Origin: Eopsaltria australis
Taxonomy: Eukaryota > Chordata > Aves > Passeriformes > Petroicidae
Direction: 5' to 3'
Assembly: GCA_034509425.1 (NCBI GenBank)
Contig: JAVTVJ010000117.1
Location: forward strand, 1,178,001-1,242,000
Length of the DNA stretch: 64,000 nucleotides
Positions 38,001-49,795 of this stretch are shown here, in pieces. The notes below the pieces were generated by a model. The model was not told the DNA's origin. It ran no database searches and was given only the letters and a program-made list of their open reading frames with translations. The position numbers and the translations under genes are program-made. Within the stretch, counting starts at the first letter, position 1. Each line of letters begins with the position of its first letter.

Positions 38001-41000
38001 CTTCCAAAGGACAGCTGGAGCACTCACAGTGGTGTCTTTCATTCAAAAATTCAATGAATAAACTATTCACAATCACATGGCAGACTCTCAAGATTAGTGC
38101 CCTTGCCCTGCTTCTGTTGATCTTAATCCACATCTCCTCACCTCAATTTGCCCAAAGGGGTTTTGTTCCATAAAATACTGAGGGAAGGTTTGGAAGTGGT
38201 GTGCACCTCATGTTGAAGTTGGACTGTTTGGGGATAGAGTCTGAAAAGTATTATGCAAACCCAGTGACTACACAGAAATTCCCCTCACCTGCCCCCAACA
38301 CTTCATTAATTTATATCTTCTCCCTTAGGTACTCAGTGAAACAAAGGATGGAAAGGTTTTCCCTTCTTTATCCCAAGGGGAGATTTACCATTAAGCAAAA
38401 CAGTCACACACTCTTTGAAAAGACAAAAAATTTATCACAATTTAAATAAAAGTGAAACTGCTTCAATAAACTACAGAAGGGGAGCTACTCCACAGTGCTT
38501 TTGTGAGCAATACTAGGTGCTTCAGCTCTTTGCCTCAGATTTGGAGTTCTGATTCTGTTTCCTTTAGGCAGAAGAAGGAGTTAAATCTCCCAAACCTCTG
38601 TGAGTGCTCTAACTATTGATGTGTTGGATGAAAGGATGTTGTAAGATCTTTATGTGTCCTGCTTCTGGACAGATTTGTAAGGGATAGCCCAAGCCTTTTT
38701 ACCACACAGAGAGAGGATCACCATGAGAGATTGTTGATTTGGTTAAACATGTAAATCAGAATTTACAAAACTGGGACAGTTCTAAACACATTCAAGAGAA
38801 GAATAGTGAGTGCCTTAGGAATTTACCTCCTGAAATTCAGTGGCTGCAGCCTTGGTGCTTCCAGAGTAAGGCAGCTGAGCAGAGATTTACTGAGCAGGCA
38901 CACCAAAGCAAGCAGGTAGCAAGGTTTACTTACCAAAGTCCTTCTGTTCCCTTGTCTCTTCATCACTGGTTTTCCAGAGCTGGTCCCTCCACCTTTGTGA
39001 TTTATTTCAAGTCGCCACATGCTGTTAACAGAAATAATCTCTGCACTCATTGCCTTATATCTGAGGAGAGTGGAAATACTGTTCTATCATGAAGAGCAAC
39101 TTGTGCTACTGCCCATTTGATGTGGTATTTCCTGGCCAGTTATTCCATGTGACTGCCCAGGGAAAGTGGGAATGAAAGCAGCTTCTCAGCTGTGCACCAG
39201 AAAAGCTGGATATGGTGTTAAGAAGCATGCTTTACTGAGGTTTTATCCCACAAGGCTGATTATCATTCATTTTTCATAGTGATCCCAGCTAAACTTATGA
39301 TCTAATGTTGATCAGATTGTTCTTTCCATCCTGCCTCTGACGCAGAGCTGCACTCAGCTGGTTCTTACTTAGGGTTGTTACCTTTTAATTTTAGCCAGGA
39401 GGAAAATTCTTCTTTCTGTACGTGTTCTTTCTTTAACAAAACCCTCTCAAATGATATTTCCACTACCGTGGCTGTGCACACAGGTGAAAACCTCCCTCTC
39501 TTCATCTTATTTCTGCTCTTTGGCTACCACAGGTTTCCTTTTGCACGTTCCCCCTGCTGCAGCTAATCTGGGCACATTGCTCTCTCTGAGCTCCCTTTGA
39601 TCATTTAATCTTCCTCTACACACCAGAAACAAGATCTTTTAAGCAGACTGATAATTGATGCCCCGTTCCATTTAACTGTCTCATTAACATCTCAAAACCA
39701 AGCCAATTTCTGCTGCCCTTCCTCCAGACAACAGAAGGCATCAAATGAAGCACAGTGCTGCTCCCAGCTTGCTGCAAGCAATGGCATCCACCTCTTGCTC
39801 TGACACGATGAGCAGGACGCTGCCAGGGTAGGGATCCAGCTTTGCTGCTCCTCGATGGTGCCATGCCCATCACATCCCACTCAAACACCCGTAGAGCTGT
39901 AATGACACAGGAGTTGATAATCACTTCTTGTCTAACTCACCTGTTCTTACCATGAACCAAGCCAAAGAGATAAAGCTAAATGTTTTATTTGAAAGGTTGC
40001 CAATCTCATTATGTTTTTTTTTCCCCTTTATAAGTTGCTCCAGTGACTCCATCTGCATTAGAAAATATGTGACTTTAAGAATCTGACAGGATCTCTGTAA
40101 GCTATTTGAGTAACTTTTATATCAAGGCTTGAAGTGAACAAACTTTGCCTTCTTTTTCAGATGAGTACTTCCAGTTCCCAGCCAATGTCTTTATATCTGG
40201 CATTAATATGTGGACTCTGAAAAAATATTACCCAGGGTAATACTGAGGCCCAGGCTCTATCCAACAAGCAGAAAAACATGGATCTGTTCTCTCTCTAAGG
40301 AGCCTGTGCAGCCAGTGAGGAGAGCCGGGGTTCTCCAGACCTCAGGATGGGATAAATTACTCTAAAGAAGATTCTGTCTCTCTAGAGAAGAAACATTTGC
40401 CAAACAGACACATGCAGTGGTTTCAGGTATCTGAAATCTAGCAACGTGACTCTGGACTTTTAGCAAGTCATTAATTTTTACAGTTGAGATTTAAGGATAT
40501 AAACTTCTGTAAATTCATGAACCATAATAAAATTCTGTTTTGGATACAACCATTTCTGATTTCTTCCTTTTCTCCACAGCAGGAAGCTTGTATACTGGAA
40601 TGACTGCATAAACTTTTTTTTTTCACTTTCTCTTCTTTTATGTATTTCTGTTCAGGTATCCTGAGCAAACTTCGAATTAATTACTTTTTCCAGAGTTTCA
40701 CTTTAAAATCCATTTGCTATGCAGTGCACATCTTTAAAAGGCACTTCAGGGATATCTTCTTGCTTTGCTGTTACACCTTTATAGTGTTGAATAAATCAAT
40801 AAGGATTTCCTTTGTTGGTTTCATGTTAAACTTCCTGCATGATTACACCTAAAAGGGAAAGAAATGCTTCCACGGGAAGCAATGTGCTATGGCCCCACAA
40901 GACTCAGATTTATAGCTGGGGTTTCTTTCCAGGTCTAGCAATTTTTGTTTGTAGGCTGATACTTTTCATGGAAAAAGATGATTGCAGATATAAACAAGCA

Positions 41001-41798
41001 ATGTGAAGAATAGATGATTTTCCTCACTCCAGTGCATCCTATTGAGATAGAAATTAATGAATAAGTGAGGTCATGCTTTAAATATGGTTCAGATTAGTCA
41101 TGAACTAAATCCGTTCCTAATAAAAACTTCCCAGTGGCCCATGTAAAAGATACCTGATGTTCACCCAGACCTCCTAAAGAGACCTAATTATCACCTTTTC
41201 TTTGTTTTTTTTTCTTAAATGATAGGTAGGAAGAAGGACTGCTGCTCCTCAGCTGTGACTGCCCCATAGCAGAGCAGGGCTTGTCATTGCCTCTCAGGAA
41301 CCTGAATTGCCACAGAATTAGAGCAAAAGCCCACAAGAAATAGTTGCCACCTTTGGCTAAACCTGAAATAACACCATCATTTTCATTGTAGAGACCCATG
41401 AAATATTTTAGGTTTTGAGTTGCCACCATAGAAAGAGCAAAAATTATTACTGCCTTGGGGAGTTACTTTCTGTTTTCTGCTTTTTCCTCTGTGTCAACCT
41501 CCTTGATCTGTGTGCAGCTTTTGAGAGGAGGATTGGGGCTGGGGGAGAACAAATGGACATGTGTTTTCTCAGGTCCAGACTCTTTCTTTGATACAGCCTT
41601 GTTCTCTACTGGGTCCTATTCACTCCAGCATTCTGGTCTTCCCTGTTACAGAAGATTTCAAAGCAGAAGTGAAGGTAGTGCATCCAATCTGGTTAGGAGA
41701 AGATCTGCCCTACAAGAGCCAAGCACAGGGGAGGATGAGGAAGGAGAAGACAGTGGGATTGGGAAAAAGCTCCTTCAACCAAAGAATCTCAGCTGACA
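35074..41798. other. Unassigned intergenic sequence
   Basis: AT-rich blocks at 35640-35700 and 35775-35835 contain several TAATTA/ATTAAA cores. An A-tailed block bounded by a 9-bp repeat lies at 36574-36869. No exon was recognised; the best open stretches (104-117 codons at 36274-36588, 38739-39092 and 41455-41796) lack known motifs. Confidence 0.55.
36832..36863. repeat. A-rich tract ending in A18
   Basis: A8, T, A4, T, then 18 A. It is followed by TTAATG, which with the preceding A residues forms a 9-bp direct repeat of 36574-36582. Confidence 0.93.
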
Positions 41799-42249
41799 CC
41801 AGAGAAGGGCAACAGAGCTGGGGAAGGGTCTGGAGCACAAGACAGATGAGGAGCAGCTGAGGGAGCTGGGGGTGTTTATTCTGGAGAAAAAAACAGGCTC
41901 AGGATGGACTTTCTTGCTCTCTCAAGCTACCTGAAAGGACGTTGGAGCCAGGTGGAGGTTGGCCTCCTATCCCCACTAATAATCCATAGGACAAGAGGAA
42001 ACAGCCTCAAGTTGTACCAGGGGAGGTTTAGATTGGATACTAGGGAAAAATTCTTCACCAAAAAAAGATGTCAAGCACAGGAACAAGCTGTCCATGGAAA
42101 TAGAGAAATCACCAACCCTTGAGATATTTAAGAGCTGTGCAGATGGGTCCTTGGGGACCTGGTTTAGTGTTTGAACTGGCAGTGCTGGGTCAATTGTTGG
42201 ACTCAATGATCTTAAATGTCCTTTTCAATCGAAATGATTCTATGATTCC
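41799..42249 (+). mobile_element. CR1: CR1 LINE 3'-end fragment, second 3'-end subtype
   Basis: About 450 bp follow the CR1 3' region in order: CAGAGAAGGGCAACAGAGCTG, GGTCTGGAGCACAAG, GAGGAGCAGCTGAGGGAGCT, GGGGTGTTTATTCTGGAGAA, a decayed 'CTCTCAAGCTACCTGAAAGG', GACAAGAGGAAACAGCCTC, GTACCAGGGGAGGTTTAGAT, then TTGTTGGACTCAATGATCTT and a tail with ATGATTCTATGATTCC. The first 200 bp are the decayed end of ORF2; the rest is 3' UTR. The 3' UTR type differs from most copies here and matches the one at 8271-8372. Confidence 0.95.
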
Positions 42250-44173
42250 ACATAGCTGAAATCCAGTGGGGCTGCTCCAAATCAGCCCAGATTTTAATCA
42301 GGCTGCCACAGTGTGTCCTGTTGAGTACAGGCTCCCATTCACAGCCAGCTGAGCACCTGAACTGTTCCAGTGAAGCTGCTGAGTTTGAGCAGGGTCCATC
42401 CTCATCTTCATTCTGCTCACAGCTGTCATTAGCATCTCCAGGCTTACTCACAGCATACCCACAGTCCCAGGCCCTGCTGGTGAAACTAATGACATGCTAA
42501 TCAATACTGTTCTGTGCATGTTGTTTAGCATGCCTGGCAGGGCTATATATTTGAAAAAGCAACACGTTGGAGAAGGAAAACACCTTATATAACTTCTGAT
42601 GTTCAAGTGGTACCTGTTTTGTAGGGAGCTGAATGCTTCTATCTGCAACATCCTCTTATGAAAGGATAGTTCTGATCTAATTTTGCTAATGATGTCTGCC
42701 ATGCCAGTGTTTTGCTCAGACCCCAAGAAATGGAAGTACTGAAGTTTTAAAACAGATTGAAACAAAGCAGCATCCATAGCACAGATGACAAAAAGCCTGC
42801 AAGGGATGAAATGGGGAGGAAGCATAAAGTGACTTAGCTCACACAGTTTAAATGAAGGGAAGGTGAAGTTGAGGGAAAATGAAAATCTGAGACAATTTTT
42901 CAAGAGAAAATTAGATAAGGGCAAGAGCAATCTGTTCCAGGCTGCCGTGAAATATATTCCAGAAAGTTTTTGCCTTATATTTGAGGTGAGAAAAAACTTT
43001 GATAAAAGGGATAATTTTCCACTGAAAGCCATTTAATCATCAAAAGGCACCCAACAAAACTCCCAGGCTACTCTTGGTGCTGAGTGAGCTGCTCTTATTG
43101 CTGAGCACTCAAAGGGATTTAGCAAATGCCATCAATAGAATTGTAAGGGATCAATATCCTCCAGGAAGCAAGTGCTTATAGTGAGAATGAAAACACATCC
43201 AACCCTTTGCCAATACCAGGAATATCTCTGGTCTTCCACAGCTGGAAGTATGGAAACTTTATCAGATTGAAGATGAAGGTTTTGGACTAATAAAAAGCCC
43301 ATCTCCTGCAATATGAAGACCAAAGCAATACATAAAACATACAGGATGTCTTCTTCAGACATCATGACCTGCAAAAGAAGATCAAGGTGAAAAATCAACC
43401 TTCAGAGGGGAAAAATGAATTTTAGGAGGGTGTACTTGGTGAGATGGAAGAAGTCCTCTAGTTTTAGCTGTTAACACTGTTAATGGGATTTCCTTTGGAA
43501 ACTCTTATTTTATATATATATATATATTTACAGGAAACAGTGAAGTCAAATGATTTAACAAGGTCTCAAGCTGGAACAGGTGGAAAACTTGCTGCCCCTT
43601 CCCTGCTGTCACAGATCAAAGGGAAAGGCTCAGCACCTGGCAAAGGGAGTGGCTGGGAGATGCCAATCTTGTGTTCCCAGAATTTTTATGTTTCCATTTT
43701 CTCTGTGCAGCAGAGGCCTTAAAGAGTCAGAAATAGGAAAGAAATGCAGCGTGAAGCCTGGCCCCTGCACTGATGGATGCAGCTGAGCTGTAGCACAGAG
43801 AGGAGAGATTTCCATGTTCCCAGGGAGAGAGCAGTAAATTCTTCCTCTGTAAATTGTTCTAATTATGCTCTAACTACTGTACCTGGAGGAAATCCTTCAG
43901 ATATTTTGCACTGAGGTCTCACCTGTAAGTGTTGACGAACAGCTGCAAATTGTTGTCAGTCATTAAGCTACTGATGAAAAGGTCACCAGCCAGCTTAGGA
44001 CCATCACTTTACCAGCTCCTTGGTTTCCTCCATTGACTTTTCTTTGTTTTGCAGTTTATGTGCAGTCCAGACATAGGATTAGAACAGCATCTCCCTCTGA
44101 GAGGAGAGGTTGTGGCAGGATACAACCTGTATGTATGGCTTCGTACAGGGGGCTTCAAATCAGGTGAGATGAG
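42250..44173. other. Unassigned intergenic sequence
   Basis: Includes a 194-codon minus-strand open stretch (42448-43032), Phe/Leu/Ser-rich with no recognisable domain. About one such ORF is expected by chance in 64 kb of AT-rich DNA. Confidence 0.55.
43510..43527. repeat. (TA)n microsatellite
   Basis: Nine uninterrupted TA units. Confidence 0.95.
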
Positions 44174-44352
44174 TGAGGCCCTGGCACAGGCTGCTTGGAA
44201 AAGCTGTGGATGCCCCATCCCTGGAAGTATTCAGGTTGGATGAGGTTTTTACCAGCCTGGTCTGGTGGAAGTTGTCCCTGCCTGTCACAGGGGGTTGGAA
44301 TGAGGTGATTTTTACAGTCCCTTCCAGCCCAAGCCCCTCTGTGATTCTGTGG
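44174..44352 (+). mobile_element. CR1: CR1 LINE 3'-end fragment
   Basis: GAGGCCCTGGCACAGGCTGC, AGCTGTGGATGCCCCATCCC, CTGGAAGTATTCAGGTTGG, CAGCCTGGTCTGGTGGAAG and TACAGTCCCTTCCAGCCCAA lead to a GTGATTCTGTGG end, all in plus-strand CR1 order. It is 5' truncated. Confidence 0.95.
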
Positions 44353-47215
44353 TGACACACTGAGCATGAGCTTAAAGGGATGACAGCTGAATTTGTGGGT
44401 TCAGCTGGACATCACCTGGTCTGCCACCTTTTCCACAGGGGTGGTCATTTGGGTTAAGATGAAGACCAGACAAGTAGGAACTGTAAAGATAAAGTGCCCA
44501 TCCTGAGTCCCCTGGTTCTCTGCCATGGGAGCTTTGTTGCTCAATTTTTACACCCATTAACAAGACTACAAGATACTACATATGTGTGAGACATACCAGT
44601 TCTAGGTAGGACATTCTCTTGAGAAGTCTTAATGTTTGATGAAAAAAATCTTGAATCAGGCAGTTTTTCACCCATTTTGTTGTCATGTATATGAAAGATA
44701 TGAAATCACAACAGGGTTTATTGACTCAGTGCAGTGTATGTTAAATGACTTTTACCTAGGAAAAGGAGGAGCTAGGATGAAGACATATCCTGAGGTCATG
44801 CTGTAGAACTGATGGTACAGAATCAGTTCTAAACCAACCCTCCAATCCTTGATCTATCCACTGGACAATATTTGATAAAATCATTTGGCAGTGAAAAAAG
44901 TAATAATAAGTTTTCAGAAGTGTCAAATATTAATTCTCATGTTGCTGTGGGATTTGTGTCTGGTATGAGCCCTCAGTTTTCTTTTTGCATGGCAAAGAGA
45001 CACAGGACATGTGTAGGTGGAATATTCATGGATGTTCTGGTTTTTCAGGAATATGTTTTTGCTGCTGTTTCTGGAGGACCTGGTATGGCTCATGTTAAAT
45101 CACAAGGATTCATCAATGCTAAAACATTCCATTTGGCAGGAAGCTCTGGAAGATTGTCATGCTGGAGGAGTAACTTTCTTGGTCTTTCCAGCTAAGTGTA
45201 CCTACAAACATAATTAAATCTGTTTGCTGAAGGCCTAGAAACATTAGATTGCTGTAGCATTGATCAACTCATTAATACCCTCTAGTTCAGCCACAGGTTG
45301 TGCAACTGAATGCTTACAGAACAGATGCCTTAAAGATAGGAAATGAACATACAATGGAATACTGGATTATTTTTTTTTATAAGCCAGTTATGCACAATCC
45401 AGTGCAAAAAAATGTTCATTAAAAGCAGAGCACAGTCCTGGCATCATTGTTGTTCTTTTATTTGTGAGAAAATGGGCCCAGTACCATTCAACAGAAATTA
45501 CTATAAAACAGATAATTTTTCAGTCTTCAGAATACTTCTGCCAACCTAGGTTTTTTTTCAGATATTACAATATTTAAACCATCTCTGAGTGTCACTGGGA
45601 AGATTTTTCTGCCCACTGAAGGTCTACAGTGGATGGATCATAAGGAGGAGAAGGTGAGGCTGCCCAGTTCTGTGCACACACCACTGCAGGCTGCACCACC
45701 CTCCCCAGTCCCTCACTAGCAAACACCTCTTTTTCTACACCAGAGTTGAAAAGAAGACCTAAAACCTTCACAGAAATCAACCTCTTTTTATACCTCCACG
45801 CACCCATTCAGCAGCACCACCATGGACCTGACTCTGGGAACACCCAGAGAGGCAGGAGCATCCAAATGAGGGTAATCACTGGGTGGTTCAGCCTTCAGAA
45901 CCAGAAAAACAACCTAACAGCAGGTTTTGAAAGAGGAAGGGAAGCAGAAAGCCACACACAGAGCATCTTCCAGTGCACCAGAACCTGTGGCTGATCAGCC
46001 TGCACAACACCAACAGCCTATGCAGGAGCACTGAGCCATGCTGAACATCCTTACACAGAGAAAACTCTCTAGCATTCATAGAAAATCAGGTGTAAACAGA
46101 AAAACCCAGGAAGTCGGGGGAGAGCACGAAGCAGGAAGACAGAGAGCAGCAATAATTGGTTTAATCCACCCAAGGACTCACTGCCAGTTGGCACTGCTGG
46201 CACTAGGAGCATTTGCTGTCAGCGCCTGGCGGATTAAGCAGCAGAGCTCAGAGAGGTTTCTGCTGCAGGAGGCAATTTCACACCCATGAAGGGCATTTAC
46301 TTTGAAGCAAAAACCTTCCTGTGTACTCTGTGTTTTTTGTTGAAATAACAACAAAGTGGCTTTAGATATACTCCAGGGTAGCTGACAACAGAGTTTGACC
46401 TGACTTCAACAAAAGTACATCTTATTAAAGGGGAAGGGATGCTGCCCACAAGGATGGAGAGCTCACTGTGCCTGTGTTTGTACAGCTGTTAAGGCAGGAG
46501 GGTTCCTGATCCATGACCAGGGCTCCTGGGCATTACAAAATACTAATTATAAAATCCATCTATGTGATAACACAAAAGTCTAAAAGCACAAGCTGAAGCC
46601 CTTCTCAGTAACTTTCTCACATTTGGAATGAACCACAATCAGTCTGAAACAGAAAAATATAAGGGTTCTGCAAAGCTATCAGAAGTCAAGTTTTGGGTTG
46701 TGCTGGTGCTTGCAGAAATGTTAGATAAGATTTGCTGTAATTCAGCAAAATAATTTCTTATGCTTTGTTGTGTTGTAACAACTAGTTAATGAAATTAATT
46801 GATTTCTTTTCAAAAGACTAAGAAAGAAATGTAGATTGGCTGAAGATTCACTCTGGGTGTAAACATGATGGAGAGATAAGAGGATGAGTTGCTCAGAGCT
46901 GTGCTGTTCCCCAGCCTCTGATCTGAACTTCATCTATCCAGGACCCTGCACAGGATCATTGCCAGCTGGGAGCACCATGTGTTGCATGGCTATGAAGAGT
47001 GAGCAAGAGATTTTGTCAAGATTTTTTAATGGTTTGTTACTGATGATCTTTTTTCTGTTTTGCTTTTGATGAAAACCAAAATTCTAAAAATTATTCTCTC
47101 TTCCATCTGTCCCTCACTTTATGAAGAAATGAGGTTATGACATAGATATTCTCAAGCTCAGGAATTTGTTTCTGTTGCATATTTATACAACGGCATCCTT
47201 TGAGACTTATTTTGC

Positions 47216-47242
47216 TTTTTTTTTTTTTTTTGGGGCGGGGGG
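47216..47242. repeat. T16 tract joined to G4-C-G6
   Basis: Sixteen T are followed directly by GGGGCGGGGGG. A T/G junction like this is a simple low-complexity block; no flanking retroposon body was recognised. Confidence 0.93.
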
Positions 47243-49763
47243 AAGCTGCTCCTATCATTCTATCCAGAAAGCAGTTTCCTTCAATAAAAATAGTCCTCTG
47301 CTACTAGCTCTGTTTTAATCTGCTTTGTTGCCTGCCCATTTCAAGTATCTTTCCTTCCACACCTCTTTGCTCAGGTTGCTCTACCCCCTCCAGTCTGATG
47401 CCTCTTGGTATCTGGGGTCCTTGGACTTTGCCCTCAGATTTGTTGGCTTGCAGCCCTCCACTGTTGGCTTTAGCCAGAACCTCCTTTCCTTCATTGTGGT
47501 CCCTGTACAAAAAGCAGCCCTGAACACAAGCCCCAGGCTTTCTGTTGTCACCACTCTTTCTCTGTCAACACCTTCTGCTGTCAACACCCTTTATCTCCAG
47601 TTTTCCAGAGACAGGAGGGATGGGATTGAATTCCAGACTCAAGTTCCTATATATAGATGTCAGCATGTAGGTGTCCAGCTTTCCCTGGAGTCAAGAGAGA
47701 CTTGGCCAATCCGTCAATCAAGCCTAGAGAACAGTTCATCCCTCCTTTCTCCACGTCTCTCTGTGCATGTCAACACTTACCTGGATGAACCTTCACATAA
47801 CTGATGGGGATGTAGACCCTCAGGAATACCTTGGGTCCTGTGATCATCCTGTGATAGGGTCAATGAAGAGAAGGTCCTGTTCAAATGTGGGAGCTGCAGG
47901 TGCTCCCCCTGTTTATGGTGGTGCTGGGAGAGCTCCCCTCCCTTGAGAGCTTTTTGCTTCTACCCTGTTTTACAAAATTTGCAAACTTGGATATGTGTTT
48001 CCAGCCAGACAAAAGACATCTGTGGCATTGATATTAACAACTGGATTTTCAGGTACTCTGTGCATTAGAGCCTCTTGAGGAAATAAAATAGGCTGGTGTC
48101 TGTTTCATATGGAAAAATTTTCTTTCCTCGCTTCTCAGGTTTCAGAATGACTGAAATAGTAAAACACACAGACACATACACACCCTTCAGCTTTAGGCAC
48201 ACACCCAGCAAGAAAAAATTCATCCAGGATAATTAAAATTTGGCAAAGTTACAAGTAACAGAAATGAGGGCAAGTCTTGCATAATCTTAACCCTGTCTGG
48301 CTCTGCTAGCTCAGTTATCATAATAAAAACTTTCCTTCAATCAACCACACACAGTTCTTTCTCCTCTATGTCTTCACTGACTTTTCAAGGAGACAGAATC
48401 CTATGCTTTGTTCTTATCCCTTATTGTTAAAAGCAAAAAATGGCTTTTCTTGCCTAAACAAATGAAAAGTCTTTTCTCAGCTCTGCCAGTGTAATTTCAC
48501 TCATTCCATCTGACCTCCTCTTAGGTTACCCTTGTGTGACCCACATGACTTTGTCAAATCCTTGCCTCTTACAGAGATTTCCATTTCTGTATTGGTTTCT
48601 TTTCTGCTTGTGCTTCCCCATCCCCTTTACATACATAGTTACCTAGATTTTTTGTCATGCTCTACATTGACAGTATCTTTTTAGGTCAGAGACCTCTGTT
48701 CTGTTCTGTTCCCACAGCTTTCCAATGCAATCCCTGCACAAGACTCATCTTCTAAATGCCAGTGCACAGATACAAATAAAAGATATGAAGGGCATGTACA
48801 ACTAATGGCTACAAGCAGATCTTAGCAAAAGTTTCAGCTAAGACATTCCAGCCATCAAAAATGTGTTATTTTCCCTATTAATCCCTGGGTCAAAACAGAG
48901 TTTTCTAACCTTTGCAATTAAAATGCAGCCAGACCTGATAATGAATCACTGAATCTCTCTGCAGAAACTAATCACCTCTCACAGAGCATCTCTTCTCATT
49001 GACATTCCCCTTGGCTCGGGAGTGACTCACCAGCTGCTGAGCTATGAACTTTGAAATGTTTACTTTCACACTGAACAATTTGGCCTCTGTTGCTAATGAA
49101 GAGTGAGGACAAGGCAGAGAGACCAACCAGTCCATGCCAGAAATCTCACCCTCGAACATCACAACAACCTGACAGTTAAAACAGTTCTAAAATTTTTTAC
49201 ATAATACATTGAAAACCATTATTAATTAATCATTTTCAAGGCTCCTGTACATGGAAAAAAACTGAAGAGATGCTCCTCTGCTCTGCCTATAGGAGCTTAT
49301 AATCAAAGTCAAAATCAGCAAAGATTTCTGCTTTTGCCTCAGTTTTCTGCTCTCCAAGTGTGTGTGGGACAGGACCTGCTCTGCGCTCAACCTTTTAGCA
49401 ACAAGTGAGTGAATTATGGTCTGAGACCTCAGTTCTGTCACTGAAAACACAGAGCATGGGGCAAAACAGTGACTGTCATAATTTGTGTCTCCAACAAAAA
49501 CAGAGAAAAAGGGAGAAAAATATGCTGGAGTTAGGAAGAGTAAGGGCTGTTTGGTTGTGAAGGATCTCTGGTGGATTTATGGAAGTATCAAATTTAAGCA
49601 GCTTTTGAGATGAGAGAAGTGGATGCACTTTATTGTTAAGTCATACACAGAAATTTCACAAATAGTACTCTTTCTGGAGTACCAGTGATACTTTCTGAAG
49701 ACAACATTTTAAGACTGCTTAAATATCCTAAGTGACCACACTTCTCTTATAGTGATTCCAGTC

Positions 49764-49795
49764 ACTTCCCATCCAAACCATTCCATGATTCTGTG
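49764..49795 (+). mobile_element. CR1: Possible 3' tip of a CR1 element
   Basis: About 30 bases (CACTTCCCATCCAAACCATT, then CCATGATTCTGTG) resemble the very end of CR1. The stretch is too short to be certain. Confidence 0.4.

Noticed and set aside
42448..43032. 194-codon minus-strand open frame
   Set aside because: No recognisable domain, skewed Phe/Leu/Ser composition, and an ORF of this size is expected about once by chance in 64 kb of AT-rich DNA.
47325..47804. 159-codon plus-strand open frame
   Set aside because: Ser/Leu-rich, with no motif and no flanking evidence of a gene.
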